Below are positions 23,956-33,265 of a stretch of DNA of 64,000 bases, one piece after another. Every line of letters starts with the position of its first letter. Within the stretch, counting starts at the first letter, position 1. The notes under the pieces were generated by a model that saw only the letters and a list, made by a program, of their open reading frames with translations, searched no databases and had not been told where the DNA came from. The stretch covers positions 1 through 64,000 of the forward strand of contig JAILOS010000050.1 of NCBI GenBank assembly GCA_024690695.1, given 5' to 3'. The DNA is from Oscillospiraceae bacterium (GTDB lineage: Bacteria; Bacillota_A; Clostridia; Oscillospirales; Oscillospiraceae). Made by a program: the position numbers and the translations under genes.

Positions 23956-25410
23956 ATGAAGATACAAGAACTCGTCAAAGAGCTTTCGATCCTTGAATCG
24001 ACCGTTGATCCGGAGCTTGAGATCACCGGGATCAGCTACGATTCCAGAAAAACCCGCCCCGGCGATCTTTTCGTGGCGGTGCGCGGCTTTGAGACCGACG
24101 GACACCGCTATATCAAAAAAGCCCTGTCGCTCGGCGCGGCGGCCGTCCTGTGCGAGACCCCGCCCGAAGACGGCGCTCCGTATCTGCGCGTCGAAAACAC
24201 GAGACGCGGTCTAGCGCTGGTCAGCAAGGCCTTCTTCGGCGATCCCGCCTCGGGCATGAAGATGATCGGCATCACCGGCACGAACGGGAAAACGACGACC
24301 AGCTATCTGATCAAGCACATGCTGGAGGAAACGGTCGGGGCCACGGTCGGTCTGATCGGCACCAACGGCATACAGATCGGTCCGGAGCAGCTGCCGAGCG
24401 AGCGCACGACGCCGGAGAGCTACGAGCTGCAAAAGCTCTTCCGCACGATGGCCGACGCCGGATGCACCCACGTCGTCATGGAGGTGTCGTCGCACTCTCT
24501 CGCACTCGACCGGGTGGCGGGGATCCGCTTCGACGCCGCGCTCTTTACAAATCTGACGCAGGATCACCTCGATTTTCACGGCACCATGGAGGCCTACGCC
24601 GCTGCGAAAAGACTGATTTTCCGGCAGTGCTCCGTCGGCTGCGTGAATCTGGACGATCCCTGGGCCGGCTTTATGACGGAAGACGCTCCCTGCCCGCTGA
24701 TCCGCTTTTCGGCGGAGCGGAACGACGCCGAGCTTGCCGCAAAGGATATCCGTCTTTCAGCCTCCGGCGTTCGCTTCGCCGCGGTGACGAAGGACGAACT
24801 CGCGCTGACGAGGCTGGCGATCCCCGGCATGTTCTCCGTGCATAACGCGCTGGGGACGATCGCGGTCGGCCTCGCGCTCGGGCTCAGCCTGCGCGGCTGC
24901 GCCGAAGCGCTCGGCAGCGCCCGGGGCGTAAAAGGCCGCGTGGAGAGCGTTCCGACCGACGGAGATTATTCGATTCTGATCGACTATGCCCATACGCCGG
25001 ACGCGCTCGAAAACGTGCTGAAAACGCTCAAGCCCGTCACACGCGGGAGGCTGATCGTGCTTTTCGGCTGCGGCGGCGACCGCGACCGCGGCAAACGGCC
25101 GATTATGGGCTCGATCGCGGAGGCGAACGCCGATCTCTGCGTCGTTACGAGCGATAACCCGCGCACCGAGGAACCGATGGAGATCATCCGGGAGATTCTC
25201 GGCGGCATGACGGCGCACCGTGAGACGACCAAAGTGATCCCGGACCGCGTCGAAGCGATCCGCTGGGCGATCGACAGCGCGCGTCCGGGCGACGTGATCC
25301 TGCTCGCCGGAAAAGGTCACGAGGACTATCAGGTCATCGGGCACGAAAAGCGTCACATGGATGAAAGAGAGATCGTTTCTCATTATATAGAGAAGAGGAA
25401 ACAGGCATGA
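23956..25410 (+). CDS. murE: UDP-MurNAc-tripeptide synthetase MurE (meso-DAP type)
   Basis: MurE adds the third residue to UDP-MurNAc-L-Ala-D-Glu. The 484-residue Mur ligase has the DSRKTRPGDLFVAVRG N-domain, Walker A ITGTNGKTTTS and the central-domain EVSSHSLALDR. Near residue 400 it has SDNPRTEEP; the DNPR motif marks meso-diaminopimelate rather than lysine specificity. ATG 23956 has GGGAAGG upstream. Its stop overlaps mraY by 4 bp (ATGA). murF, which normally follows, is absent here. Confidence 0.96.
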   Translation: MKIQELVKELSILESTVDPELEITGISYDSRKTRPGDLFVAVRGFETDGHRYIKKALSLGAAAVLCETPPEDGAPYLRVENTRRGLALVSKAFFGDPASGMKMIGITGTNGKTTTSYLIKHMLEETVGATVGLIGTNGIQIGPEQLPSERTTPESYELQKLFRTMADAGCTHVVMEVSSHSLALDRVAGIRFDAALFTNLTQDHLDFHGTMEAYAAAKRLIFRQCSVGCVNLDDPWAGFMTEDAPCPLIRFSAERNDAELAAKDIRLSASGVRFAAVTKDELALTRLAIPGMFSVHNALGTIAVGLALGLSLRGCAEALGSARGVKGRVESVPTDGDYSILIDYAHTPDALENVLKTLKPVTRGRLIVLFGCGGDRDRGKRPIMGSIAEANADLCVVTSDNPRTEEPMEIIREILGGMTAHRETTKVIPDRVEAIRWAIDSARPGDVILLAGKGHEDYQVIGHEKRHMDEREIVSHYIEKRKQA

Positions 25411-26417
25411 CAATCAAGCTGATCTGCGCCTTTATTCTGGCGTTTCTGATATCGACGGCGTTCGGCAAATATTACATCCCGTGGCTGCACAAGCAGAAGG
25501 CCGGCCAGGCCATCAAGGAAAACGGCCCCACCTGGCACGCCTCCAAGAGCGGTACGCCGACGATGGGCGGCGTGATGTTCATTCTCGCCGTCGCCGCTGT
25601 CTGTCTGACCGTCGGATTCGAGGGCATGATGAACGGGAATTTCGCGCATCTGTTCATTCTGATTTTTGCGCTCGTTTTCGGCGCGATCGGCTTTCTGGAC
25701 GACTGGGAGAAGATCAAGAACCGGAAAAACACGGGCTTGTGCGCGAGAGACAAGTTTCTTCTGCAGCTGGCCGCGGCGCTGGCCTTCGTGATTTTAATGC
25801 GCAACCTTCACATCACGAACAGCGAGGCGATCTACGTCCCCTTTACCGGCGGCTCGATCCGCGTTCCCGAATGGCTGTACTTTGTCTTTGCCGCGTTCGT
25901 GATCGTCGGCACGGTCAACGCCGTGAACATTACCGACGGCGTGGACGGCCTCGCCACCGGCACCAGTCTGCCGGTCTGCCTGTTTTTCGTGTGCGTCACC
26001 TTCGCCTGGGGACAGACCTATCTGGAGCAGGGGATCTTTGCCTCGGCTCTTCTGGGCGGTCTGATGGGCTTTCTCGTCTATAACTTCAATCCGGCCAAGG
26101 TCTTTATGGGCGACACGGGCTCGCTCTTTCTCGGCGGCGCGATCGCGGCGATGGCCTTCGCCTACGACATGCCGCTGATCCTGCTGACGATCGGCTTCAT
26201 TTACATCATCGAAACCCTTTCCGATATTATCCAGGTCGGTTACTACAAGCTCAGTCACGGAAAGCGTATCTTCCGCATGGCTCCCTTCCACCATCATCTG
26301 GAGATGGGCGGATGGACGGGAAAAAAGTGGAAAGAAAAAGAACTTTTTGTTCTTTTTACCGGCATATCTCTTCTCTTTGCCGTCATATCCTTCCTATGGG
26401 TTTATAAGCGCTTTTAA
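25407..26417 (+). CDS. mraY: Phospho-MurNAc-pentapeptide transferase MraY
   Basis: MraY transfers phospho-MurNAc-pentapeptide to undecaprenyl phosphate, forming lipid I in the membrane. The 336 residues contain about ten hydrophobic segments and the motifs TPTMGGVMF, FLDDWEKIKNRKNTGL (aspartate pair), NAVNITDGVDGLA, FNPAKVFMGDTGSL and FRMAPFHHHLE. It overlaps murE by 4 bp. murD, the usual next gene, is missing; ftsW follows directly. Confidence 0.97.
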   Translation: MTIKLICAFILAFLISTAFGKYYIPWLHKQKAGQAIKENGPTWHASKSGTPTMGGVMFILAVAAVCLTVGFEGMMNGNFAHLFILIFALVFGAIGFLDDWEKIKNRKNTGLCARDKFLLQLAAALAFVILMRNLHITNSEAIYVPFTGGSIRVPEWLYFVFAAFVIVGTVNAVNITDGVDGLATGTSLPVCLFFVCVTFAWGQTYLEQGIFASALLGGLMGFLVYNFNPAKVFMGDTGSLFLGGAIAAMAFAYDMPLILLTIGFIYIIETLSDIIQVGYYKLSHGKRIFRMAPFHHHLEMGGWTGKKWKEKELFVLFTGISLLFAVISFLWVYKRF

Positions 26418-26447
26418 GGCTTGACGAGAAGCCGGGGAGGTGGGATC

Positions 26448-27608
26448 GTGCGCTATGAAGCGGCCCGCCTTGCCGACTTCTCTGCCGTTTCGGCGAGAAA
26501 GCGGAAAACCTTATTCGATCTGCCCTTTTTTCTGCTGGTCCTGGCGCTGCTTGCGATCGGCGTTGTTATGGTGCTGTCGGCGAGCTATCCGCGCGCCTAT
26601 TACGATCCTTCTCACGTGACCGGCGGAAACGCCGTGTATTTTTTCGTCCGGCAGCTCGTCTTTGCGCTGGCCGGCGTCGCCGCGATGCTGCTTGCCTCGC
26701 GCCTTCCGATGGGCTTTTACCGGCGCTACGCCATGCCCTTTCTCGCCGTGACGCTGTTTCTGCTGCTGCTCGTGCCCTTCGTCGGCGTAAAGGCCAACGG
26801 CGCGCGCCGCTGGCTCGGCGTCGGCAGCCTCACGCTGCAGCCTTCGGAGCTGGCCAAGCTCGCCGTGATCCTTAGCTTCTCGGTGCTGATCTGCCGCTTT
26901 CGTTCGCGGATGCGCACCTTTCGTTACGGGATATTGCCCTTTGCCGGGATCCTCGCGCTGCTGATCGGCCTGCTGATTCTGGAGCCGCACTTCTCGGCCT
27001 CCGTGATCCTGATCGCGATCGCCGGCGTGATGCTCTTTCTCGGAGGCGTTCGGCTCGGCTGGTTTGCGGCGGCCATCGCGGCGGCTCTCGGCGGGCTCGG
27101 TGTGCTGCTGGCCTTTTTCCCTTACGCCTCCGGACGCATCGTTACCTGGCGCGATCCTTTTTCCACCGCTTCGGACGAGGGCTATCAGATCGTCCAGTCG
27201 CTGTTTACGATCGGCTCCGGCGGCCTGAGCGGTCTCGGTCTCGGACAGAGCCGGCAGAAGTTCCTGTATCTCCCGGAGGAGCACAACGACTTTATTTTTT
27301 CCGTCGTCTGCGAGGAGCTCGGCTTTATAGGCGCCGTGCTCATCCTGCTGCTCTTCGCGCTGCTGATCCTGCGCGGTTACTGGATCGCGCTGCACTGCCG
27401 GGACCGTTTTTCCTGCCTCGTCTGCGCAGGCGTGACCAGCCTGCTGGCGATCCAGGTTTTTCTGAATGTCGCCGTCGTCACGAATCTCCTGCCCTGCACC
27501 GGGATCTCGCTCCCGTTTTTCAGCTACGGCGGCACGGCGCTGCTGATCCAGCTCGGGGAGATGGGGATCGTTCTCAGCGCTTCCCGCGAGATGTTCCGGG
27601 AAGCATAG
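26448..27608 (+). CDS. ftsW: SEDS peptidoglycan polymerase FtsW
   Basis: A SEDS-family glycosyltransferase (FtsW/SpoVE/RodA) of 386 residues with ten hydrophobic segments. The conserved segments KANGARRWLGVGSLTLQPSE and LPEEHNDFIFSVVCEELG are present, as is the C-terminal NLLPCTGISLPFFSYGGT. The position between mraY and murG points to FtsW or SpoVE rather than RodA. I chose GTG 26448 because GGGGAGG lies 6-7 nt upstream; the open frame extends to a TTG at 26421 without a ribosome binding site. Confidence 0.93.
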   Translation: MRYEAARLADFSAVSARKRKTLFDLPFFLLVLALLAIGVVMVLSASYPRAYYDPSHVTGGNAVYFFVRQLVFALAGVAAMLLASRLPMGFYRRYAMPFLAVTLFLLLLVPFVGVKANGARRWLGVGSLTLQPSELAKLAVILSFSVLICRFRSRMRTFRYGILPFAGILALLIGLLILEPHFSASVILIAIAGVMLFLGGVRLGWFAAAIAAALGGLGVLLAFFPYASGRIVTWRDPFSTASDEGYQIVQSLFTIGSGGLSGLGLGQSRQKFLYLPEEHNDFIFSVVCEELGFIGAVLILLLFALLILRGYWIALHCRDRFSCLVCAGVTSLLAIQVFLNVAVVTNLLPCTGISLPFFSYGGTALLIQLGEMGIVLSASREMFREA

Positions 27609-27631
27609 TCCGCTCGAAAGGAACGATAGAG

Positions 27632-28771
27632 ATGAAATTTGTTCTTACCTGCGGCGGTACCGCCGGACATATCAATCCCGCTCTGGCCGTAGCCGGAAGG
27701 CTCAGGGAGCTTTTTCCCGAGAGCGAGTTTCTGTTTCTCGGCGCGGAGGGGAAGATGGAAATGCTTCTCGTCCCGAAGGCCGGCTACGAGATCCGCGCGC
27801 TGCCGATCACAAACATCAGCCGCGGGAAAAGCCTCGGCGCCGTGCTGCACAACGTGGACACCGTCAAAAACGTGCTCCTTTCCCGCCGCCTGACGCATCG
27901 GATCCTGAAGGAATTCAAGCCCGACGCGGTGATCGGCACGGGCGGATACGTCTGTTATCCGGTGCTGATGGAAGCGGCCGCGATGCACATTCCGACGGCC
28001 GTTCACGAGAGCAACGCCGTTCCGGGGCTGACGACCAGGATGCTCGCCGAACACGTAGACAGGATCTTTCTGGGCTTTGAGGAGAGCCGGAACCACTATC
28101 CCCGTCCGGAGAAGCTCAGCGTTACCGGAACGCCGGTGCGCGGCGAATTTGCCCGCTATACGAAAGCGGCGGCGAAGGCGCAGCTCGGTCTCGAGCCCGA
28201 TCAGAAGCTCGTCGTTTCGGTCTGGGGCTCGCTCGGCTCCGGGATGATGAACGATATTTTCTGCCGGATGCTTCCGCTGCTGCGGGGGCAGAAGGATTTT
28301 CGTCTGATCCACGCCATCGGCAGCCGGGACTACCGGGACGTGTGCGCCCGGATCAGGGAAGAAGGACTGGAGCCTTCCGACTGCGGCGCGGATGCGCGGG
28401 AATATATCTTCGATATGCCTCGCGTCATGGCGGCGGCCGATCTGCTTCTATGCCGGGCCGGCGCGTCGACGCTCTCGGAGCTGAGCTATATGGGGAAGCC
28501 CGCAATCCTCATCCCGTCTCCGAACGTAACCAACCATCACCAGGAGAAAAACGCCCGCGTCCTCGAGCAGGCGGGCGCGGCGCGGGTGCTGCTGGAAGGG
28601 GAGTTCGACGAGAACAGCCTGCTCGCTCTCGTGAAGGAACTGCTGGCGGACGAAACACGGCTGAACGCCATGTCCGCGGCCTCCGCTTCTCTCGCCGTGC
28701 CGGATGCGACGGACAAGATCTGCGGAGAGATCCTGGATCTGATCCCGTCCGGTCAAAAAAAGCATTTCTGA
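27632..28771 (+). CDS. murG: UDP-GlcNAc:lipid I GlcNAc transferase MurG
   Basis: MurG makes lipid II at the inner face of the membrane. The 379-residue GT-B protein has the N-terminal GGTAGHINPALA loop, HESNAVPGLTTR, VTGTPVR, and in the C-domain CRAGASTLSELSYMGKPAILIPSPN..NHHQEKNA, the donor-binding motif. It follows ftsW after 23 bp and precedes a hairpin that contains the murA ribosome binding site. Confidence 0.97.
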   Translation: MKFVLTCGGTAGHINPALAVAGRLRELFPESEFLFLGAEGKMEMLLVPKAGYEIRALPITNISRGKSLGAVLHNVDTVKNVLLSRRLTHRILKEFKPDAVIGTGGYVCYPVLMEAAAMHIPTAVHESNAVPGLTTRMLAEHVDRIFLGFEESRNHYPRPEKLSVTGTPVRGEFARYTKAAAKAQLGLEPDQKLVVSVWGSLGSGMMNDIFCRMLPLLRGQKDFRLIHAIGSRDYRDVCARIREEGLEPSDCGADAREYIFDMPRVMAAADLLLCRAGASTLSELSYMGKPAILIPSPNVTNHHQEKNARVLEQAGAARVLLEGEFDENSLLALVKELLADETRLNAMSAASASLAVPDATDKICGEILDLIPSGQKKHF

Positions 28772-28779
28772 AGTACCAA

Positions 28780-28831
28780 CAGTCGCCTCCGCGCATAGAA
28801 TGTCATGATTTCTGTGCGCGGAGGGCTGTTT
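28780..28831 (+). promoter_or_regulatory. Hairpin enclosing the murA ribosome binding site (terminator-like)
   Basis: CCTCCGCGCATAGAA (28786-28800) pairs with TTCTGTGCGCGGAGG (28810-28824): 15 bp with one G-U pair and a 9-nt loop. An outer CAG/CTG adds 3 bp after a small internal loop. The Shine-Dalgarno GGAGG is at the end of the 3' arm, and a TGTTTT run follows, so it can act as a terminator of murG, a translational block on murA, or both. Confidence 0.6.
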
Positions 28832-28832
28832 T

Positions 28833-30092
28833 ATGGAGTTATGGCACGTTCGCGGCGGTCGGAAGCTGTGCGGCGGCGTTTCCGTCCAGGGCTCGAAGAA
28901 CGCCGCTCTTCCGATCCTGGCGGCAGCGGCCGTGACGCCGGCGCGCATCGAGCTCAGCCGCGTGCCCGAGCTTTCGGACGTGGAGGCGACGCTGCGGATC
29001 CTCCGCCTGCTCGGCTGCAGGGCCGATTTCGGCGGCGGGACCGCCGTGATCGATTCCACCGGCATGAACAGCTGCACGATCCCTCCCGAGTGGATGGAGA
29101 AGATGCGCTCTTCCGTCTTTTTTATGGGCGCGCTGCTTGCCCGTTTCGGAGAAGCGGTCCTCTCGCTGCCGGGAGGCTGCCGGCTTGGCAGGAGGCCGAT
29201 CGACCTGCATCTTTCCGCCATGCGTCAGCTGGGGGCCGAGATCGAAGAATACGGCCGCGAGATCCGCTGCCGCGCCGGGAAGCTGTACGGTGCGGAGATC
29301 ACACTGCCGTTTCCGAGTGTCGGCGCTACGGAAAACGTGATGCTCGCCGCCTGCGGGGCGGAGGGCGAGACGCTTCTGCACGGAGCGGCCAGGGAGCCGG
29401 AAATCGTCGCCCTGCAGGATTTCCTCCGTCTTCTCGGCGCCGAGATCGAGGGCGCCGGGACGGGCACGATCCGCATCGGCGGCATGAGGGCGCAGCGCTC
29501 CGCTTCCTTCCGCATCCCGGCCGACCGGATCGCCGCCGCGACGCTCGCCTGCGCCGCCGCGGCCGCCGGAGGCACCGTATGGGTACGCGATTGCGATCCG
29601 AAGCAAATTTCTGCCGTTCTGCACTTCCTAAATCTGAGCGGCTGTGATATAATCATCCGCGAGAACGCTTTCCGCATCCGTTCGGAAGGTCGTCTGAAAA
29701 CCGTCGGAGAGGTCGTCACCGCTCCGTATCCCGGGTTTCCGACCGATGCGCAGCCGCTGCTGATCGCCGCTCTGCTGCGGTCAGACGGTTTGACCCGGAT
29801 CCGGGAGACGATCTTTGAAAACCGCTTCCGTTATACGGCGGAGCTCAACAAGCTCGGCGCGGACGTCCGTTTAGAGGGACAGACGGCCGCCGTCCGCGGA
29901 GTGCCGCGTCTTCACGCGTCGCTGCTCCGCGCAGGCGATCTTCGCGGCGGGGCGGCGCTGATCCTGGCCTCGCTGGGAGCGGAGGGGGAGAGCCTCATCC
30001 TCGACGAAGGGTACATAAAACGAGGTTACGAAAAGCTGGACGCAGAACTCTCCTCGCTCGGCGCCTGCGTATGGCGAGAGAGCTTCGATTGA
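28833..30092 (+). CDS. murA: UDP-GlcNAc 1-carboxyvinyltransferase MurA
   Basis: MurA commits UDP-GlcNAc to peptidoglycan by adding enolpyruvate from PEP. The 419 residues carry QGSKNAALPILAAA at the N-terminus, RSSVFFMGALLARFGEA and LPGGCRLGRRPIDLHL, whose Cys116 is the catalytic, fosfomycin-reactive cysteine. The C-terminus has the family's RGGAALILASLGAEGES and RGYEKLDAEL. ATG 28833 follows CGGAGGG at 8-nt spacing. The gene lies inside the dcw cluster, between murG and ftsQ. Confidence 0.95.
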   Translation: MELWHVRGGRKLCGGVSVQGSKNAALPILAAAAVTPARIELSRVPELSDVEATLRILRLLGCRADFGGGTAVIDSTGMNSCTIPPEWMEKMRSSVFFMGALLARFGEAVLSLPGGCRLGRRPIDLHLSAMRQLGAEIEEYGREIRCRAGKLYGAEITLPFPSVGATENVMLAACGAEGETLLHGAAREPEIVALQDFLRLLGAEIEGAGTGTIRIGGMRAQRSASFRIPADRIAAATLACAAAAAGGTVWVRDCDPKQISAVLHFLNLSGCDIIIRENAFRIRSEGRLKTVGEVVTAPYPGFPTDAQPLLIAALLRSDGLTRIRETIFENRFRYTAELNKLGADVRLEGQTAAVRGVPRLHASLLRAGDLRGGAALILASLGAEGESLILDEGYIKRGYEKLDAELSSLGACVWRESFD

Positions 30093-30105
30093 AGGGAAGA
30101 ACACG

Positions 30106-30885
30106 ATGGAGTTACAGTCTGCAGACCGTGTACCGGTCAACAAACGCGGCGAATACATGAAGCCCCGCAAGCGCGGCGGCGTCGGCGGTCTGGTCACGTT
30201 TATCGTGATCGTCGTCGCGATGATCTTTGCGATGAGCGTCATTTTCCGGGTGTCCGAGATCCGGGTGGAAGGAAACGAGCATTACACCGATCAGGAGATC
30301 ATCAACGCCACCGGTCTGGAAGAGGGAGACAATATCTTTTTCTTCGATAAATTCGCGACGATCAGCCGCGCCTATACGAAGCTGCCCTATCTTGAAGAAG
30401 TCACCGTAGACCGGCAGCTTCCGGGCGTCGTCACGCTGACGGTCGTGGAATGCCGCGCGCTGGCCTATCTTGCGGTCGGCGACGAGGAATGGACGATCGA
30501 CCATAACTGCAAGATCCTCGGCAAAGCGGCCGAGGGCGAGCTGGGGGCTCTGATCCCGATCTACGGGATCAATCCGGGCACGCTGATGATCGGGGAAAAG
30601 CTGGAACGCGCGGACGGTCTCGAGGAGCGCGTCGATTACCTGGCCGACGTGCTCTCCCAGCTACAAGACCGCGGACTGGACACGCTGACGCAGGGGGTCG
30701 ATTTTTCCGATACCAACCTCGTCAGCTTTGATTACGCGGGGAAATATCGCGTCCTGATCGGAGACAGCGACAAACTCGATCACAAGTTTGCGATGGTCGT
30801 TTCGGTTCTTGAGCAGCTCAAGGAAGGCGATTACGGCACGATCGACGTGTCCGACGGAGAGACCGCCCATTTCATTCCGACCTGA
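30106..30885 (+). CDS. ftsQ: Cell division protein FtsQ/DivIB
   Basis: A 259-residue bitopic divisome protein. A basic cytoplasmic start (MKPRKRGGVGG) precedes one membrane helix (about 27-46), a POTRA domain (ISEIRVEGNEHYTDQEIINATG-like, about 48-115) and a beta domain. It partners FtsL and DivIC. A terminator follows 20 bp after the stop, so it ends the mraZ-initiated operon; ftsZ has its own promoter. Confidence 0.9.
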   Translation: MELQSADRVPVNKRGEYMKPRKRGGVGGLVTFIVIVVAMIFAMSVIFRVSEIRVEGNEHYTDQEIINATGLEEGDNIFFFDKFATISRAYTKLPYLEEVTVDRQLPGVVTLTVVECRALAYLAVGDEEWTIDHNCKILGKAAEGELGALIPIYGINPGTLMIGEKLERADGLEERVDYLADVLSQLQDRGLDTLTQGVDFSDTNLVSFDYAGKYRVLIGDSDKLDHKFAMVVSVLEQLKEGDYGTIDVSDGETAHFIPT

Positions 30886-30906
30886 ACCCTCCGCGCCGCA
30901 GACGAT

Positions 30907-30935
30907 CCGGGGCCGTCACGTTCGGCCCCGGTTTT
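30907..30935 (+). terminator. Intrinsic terminator after ftsQ
   Basis: CCGGGGCC (30907-30914) with GGCCCCGG (30924-30931), a 9-nt loop and TTTT. Confidence 0.88.
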
Positions 30936-31031
30936 CTTTCCTCCGTTTTGTGAAAATTGATAAAAAAGGACAGATTTCCCAGACGAATGACAGATTGATG
31001 ACAAAAGTTTTCGCCAAATCCAAAAAATCTA

Positions 31032-31060
31032 TTGACCGAACATAAAATTTGTAATAATAT
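31032..31060 (+). promoter_or_regulatory. Sigma-A promoter of ftsZ
   Basis: TTGACC (31032-31037), a 17-bp spacer and TAATAT (31055-31060), in an AT-rich stretch 65 bp before the ftsZ ATG. It uncouples ftsZ from the rest of the dcw cluster. Confidence 0.85.
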
Positions 31061-31125
31061 AGTCATCAGCAAAAACAAATACTATTCACATATATTGTGG
31101 GATAAAACTATTGGGAGGCATAAAT

Positions 31126-32328
31126 ATGGATTTTAAAGCCGAAACCGGTCCGGACAATGTCGTAACCATCAAGGTCGTCGGCATCGGCGGCGCGGGCAAC
31201 AACGTCGTCAACCGCATGGTGAAGTCCGGCACGCAGGGTGTGGAGTTTATCGCCATCAACACGGACAAGCAGGCTCTTGCGGTTTCCAACGCGGATCAGA
31301 AGATTCAGATCGGCGAGAAGATGACCCACGGTCAGGGCGCCGGCTCCGATCCCGAGATCGGCAAGCGCTCCGCCGAGGAGAGCCGCAACAACATCGCCAA
31401 GGCGATCGAAAACGCCGATATGGTCTTCATCACCGCCGGCATGGGCGGCGGCACCGGAACCGGCGCTGCGCCTACGGTGGCTGATATCGCCCGCGAGGCC
31501 GGCATCCTGACGGTCGGCGTCGTGACCAAGCCCTTCAAGTTTGAAGGCAAGCGCCGCATGGATCAGGCCAACGAGGGCGTGAAGGAGCTGCTCGGCAAGG
31601 TCGATTCGCTGCTGATCATCCCGAACGACCGCCTGAAATACGCGACCGATCAGAAGGTCACGCTGGCCAACGCCTTTGAGATCGCCGACGACGTGCTGCG
31701 CCAGGCCGTTACGAGCATTTCCGATCTGATCAAGAACACCGGCTTTATCAACCTCGACTTCGCCGACGTGACCTGCATCATGAAGGGCGCGGGCTTCGCG
31801 CACATGGGCGTGGGTCATGCCGCCGGCAAGGGCAAGGCGGAGGACGCCGCCCGCATGGCGGTCGCAAGCCCCCTGATGGAGACCTCCATCAACGGCGCGC
31901 ACGGCGTGCTGATCAACATCACCGGCTCCGAGGACATGGGTCTCGAGGACGTCGAGGCCGCCGCCAATCTCGTGCAGGAGGCCGCGCATCCCGACGCCAA
32001 TATCATCTTCGGCGCCACCTTCGACGACAGCCTGCAGGATGAGATCCGCGTCACGGTCATCGCCACCGGCTTCGAAGAGAACGCCAACGCTCCCGTCGTT
32101 CCCACGGCGGCTCCCGGCGTCGTTGCCCGCACGCCCGCCCCGGAGAAGGGCCCCGGTCTCTTCACGGTCGCTTCCGAGAAGGCTGCCGCCGCGGCTCCGG
32201 CCCCGGCCCCGGCTGCGGCTCCCGCCCCCGCTCCGCTCACGCCGCCCGTCATCGCTCCGGCCGAGCCGGAACCGCCGGTGGAAGAGGATCCCTTCGATAA
32301 GATCTTCAGCATTTTCAACCACAAATAA
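31126..32328 (+). CDS. ftsZ: Cell division protein FtsZ
   Basis: The tubulin-like GTPase that forms the Z ring. The 400 residues contain [15 protein letters not shown], the tubulin signature GGGTGTGA, and NLDFADV in the T7 loop region. A long Ala/Pro linker (about 325-383) leads to the tail [17 protein letters not shown]. That tail is unlike the DIPxFLR-type C-terminal peptide that usually docks FtsA, SepF and other partners. No ftsA lies nearby. ATG 31126 has GGGAGG 7 nt upstream. It has its own promoter and terminator. Confidence 0.97.
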   Translation: MDFKAETGPDNVVTIKVVGIGGAGNNVVNRMVKSGTQGVEFIAINTDKQALAVSNADQKIQIGEKMTHGQGAGSDPEIGKRSAEESRNNIAKAIENADMVFITAGMGGGTGTGAAPTVADIAREAGILTVGVVTKPFKFEGKRRMDQANEGVKELLGKVDSLLIIPNDRLKYATDQKVTLANAFEIADDVLRQAVTSISDLIKNTGFINLDFADVTCIMKGAGFAHMGVGHAAGKGKAEDAARMAVASPLMETSINGAHGVLINITGSEDMGLEDVEAAANLVQEAAHPDANIIFGATFDDSLQDEIRVTVIATGFEENANAPVVPTAAPGVVARTPAPEKGPGLFTVASEKAAAAAPAPAPAAAPAPAPLTPPVIAPAEPEPPVEEDPFDKIFSIFNHK

Positions 32329-32349
32329 ATACAAAAGACATAAAACCCG

Positions 32350-32385
32350 ATGCGCCTACATCCAATGGATGCAGGCGCATTTTTT
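32350..32385 (+). terminator. Intrinsic terminator after ftsZ
   Basis: A 14-bp stem with one mismatch (32350-32363 with 32367-32380), a 3-nt loop and TTTTT. Confidence 0.92.
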
Positions 32386-32400
32386 ATCGGAGGCGGGAGT

Positions 32401-33225
32401 ATGACGGAGGCTTTAGCGTTCATCAAGCGATACGCGCTGCTGATTGCCGGAAAAAGGCTTACGGCGGCCTCGGCGGCGCTTTCCTACTTTCTGACGATGA
32501 CCTTTTTTCCGCTGCTGATCCTCCTGTATTCGATGCTCGGCAGCAGCTACCCCAGTGCGGTTCGGCTGCTGTCGATCGGCAGGCGTTTTCTGGCCGAGGA
32601 AACGGCGCGGACGATCGAAGAATTTCTTCTGTACGTGGCGCGCAACAACAGCCGCGCGATGACGACAGCCGCCGCCGCGATTCTGCTGAGCAGCGCTTCG
32701 GCCGCCGTGCGCTCTCTGCAGGCCACGATCGGCGAGCTCCAGGGCTGCCGCCGCTTCAAGGGACTGCGGAATATTCTCTTCAGCGTGCTGTTTTCTCTGC
32801 TCTTCGTCGCGGTCATGTACGTCAGCGCCCTCGTCATGCTGACGGGCGAAAACGCGCTGGAGTGGCTGAATCGGCTGATTCCGGGCCTGAACGCCGCCGG
32901 GCTCTGGCGGCTTATCCGCTTCCCGCTGCTGGCCGTGATCGACTACGGCATCCTTTACGGCGTATACGAGTTTTCCGTTCCCGAGCAGAGCCCGTACCCG
33001 ACGCGGATCGGCGCCCTGTCCGCCGCCGCCGGCATGATATCCGTCAGCGCGCTGTTCTCGGGCTTTATCGGCGCTTCCTCCCGCTATCCGCTGGTGTACG
33101 GCTCGCTGAGCTCCGTTATCCTGCTGATGCTCTGGCTGCACGTCTGCTGCTTTACGGTGTACGCCGGTGCTGCGCTGAACGTGCTGCTGCGCGATCTCGC
33201 CGAAGAAGACGGCCGAAGCGCATAA
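32401..33225 (+). CDS. YihY/BrkB-family inner membrane protein
   Basis: A 274-residue polytopic membrane protein of the YihY family (formerly called RNase BN or BrkB), with about six hydrophobic segments. Family features are the early LTAASAALSYFLTMTFFPLLILL, a central VMYVSALV helix, and the final SSVILLMLWLHVCCFTVYAGAALNVLL. The function of the family is unknown; the ribonuclease name is historical. ATG 32401 has GGAGG 7 nt upstream. A longer open frame to 32350 runs back through the ftsZ terminator and is not used. Confidence 0.88.
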   Translation: MTEALAFIKRYALLIAGKRLTAASAALSYFLTMTFFPLLILLYSMLGSSYPSAVRLLSIGRRFLAEETARTIEEFLLYVARNNSRAMTTAAAAILLSSASAAVRSLQATIGELQGCRRFKGLRNILFSVLFSLLFVAVMYVSALVMLTGENALEWLNRLIPGLNAAGLWRLIRFPLLAVIDYGILYGVYEFSVPEQSPYPTRIGALSAAAGMISVSALFSGFIGASSRYPLVYGSLSSVILLMLWLHVCCFTVYAGAALNVLLRDLAEEDGRSA

Positions 33226-33230
33226 AAAAG

Positions 33231-33265
33231 CGGGGTCTCGCCGACAGCGGCGGGATCCCGTTTTT
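33231..33265. terminator. Bidirectional intrinsic terminator yihY/csoR
   Basis: A 13-bp stem with wobble pairs (33231-33243 with 33248-33260), a 4-nt loop, TTTTT on one side and AAAAAA on the other, between convergent genes. Confidence 0.85.

Noticed and set aside
32146..32328. Repeat tract in the FtsZ linker
   Set aside because: A low-complexity Ala/Pro codon run typical of FtsZ linkers, without a fixed repeat unit.
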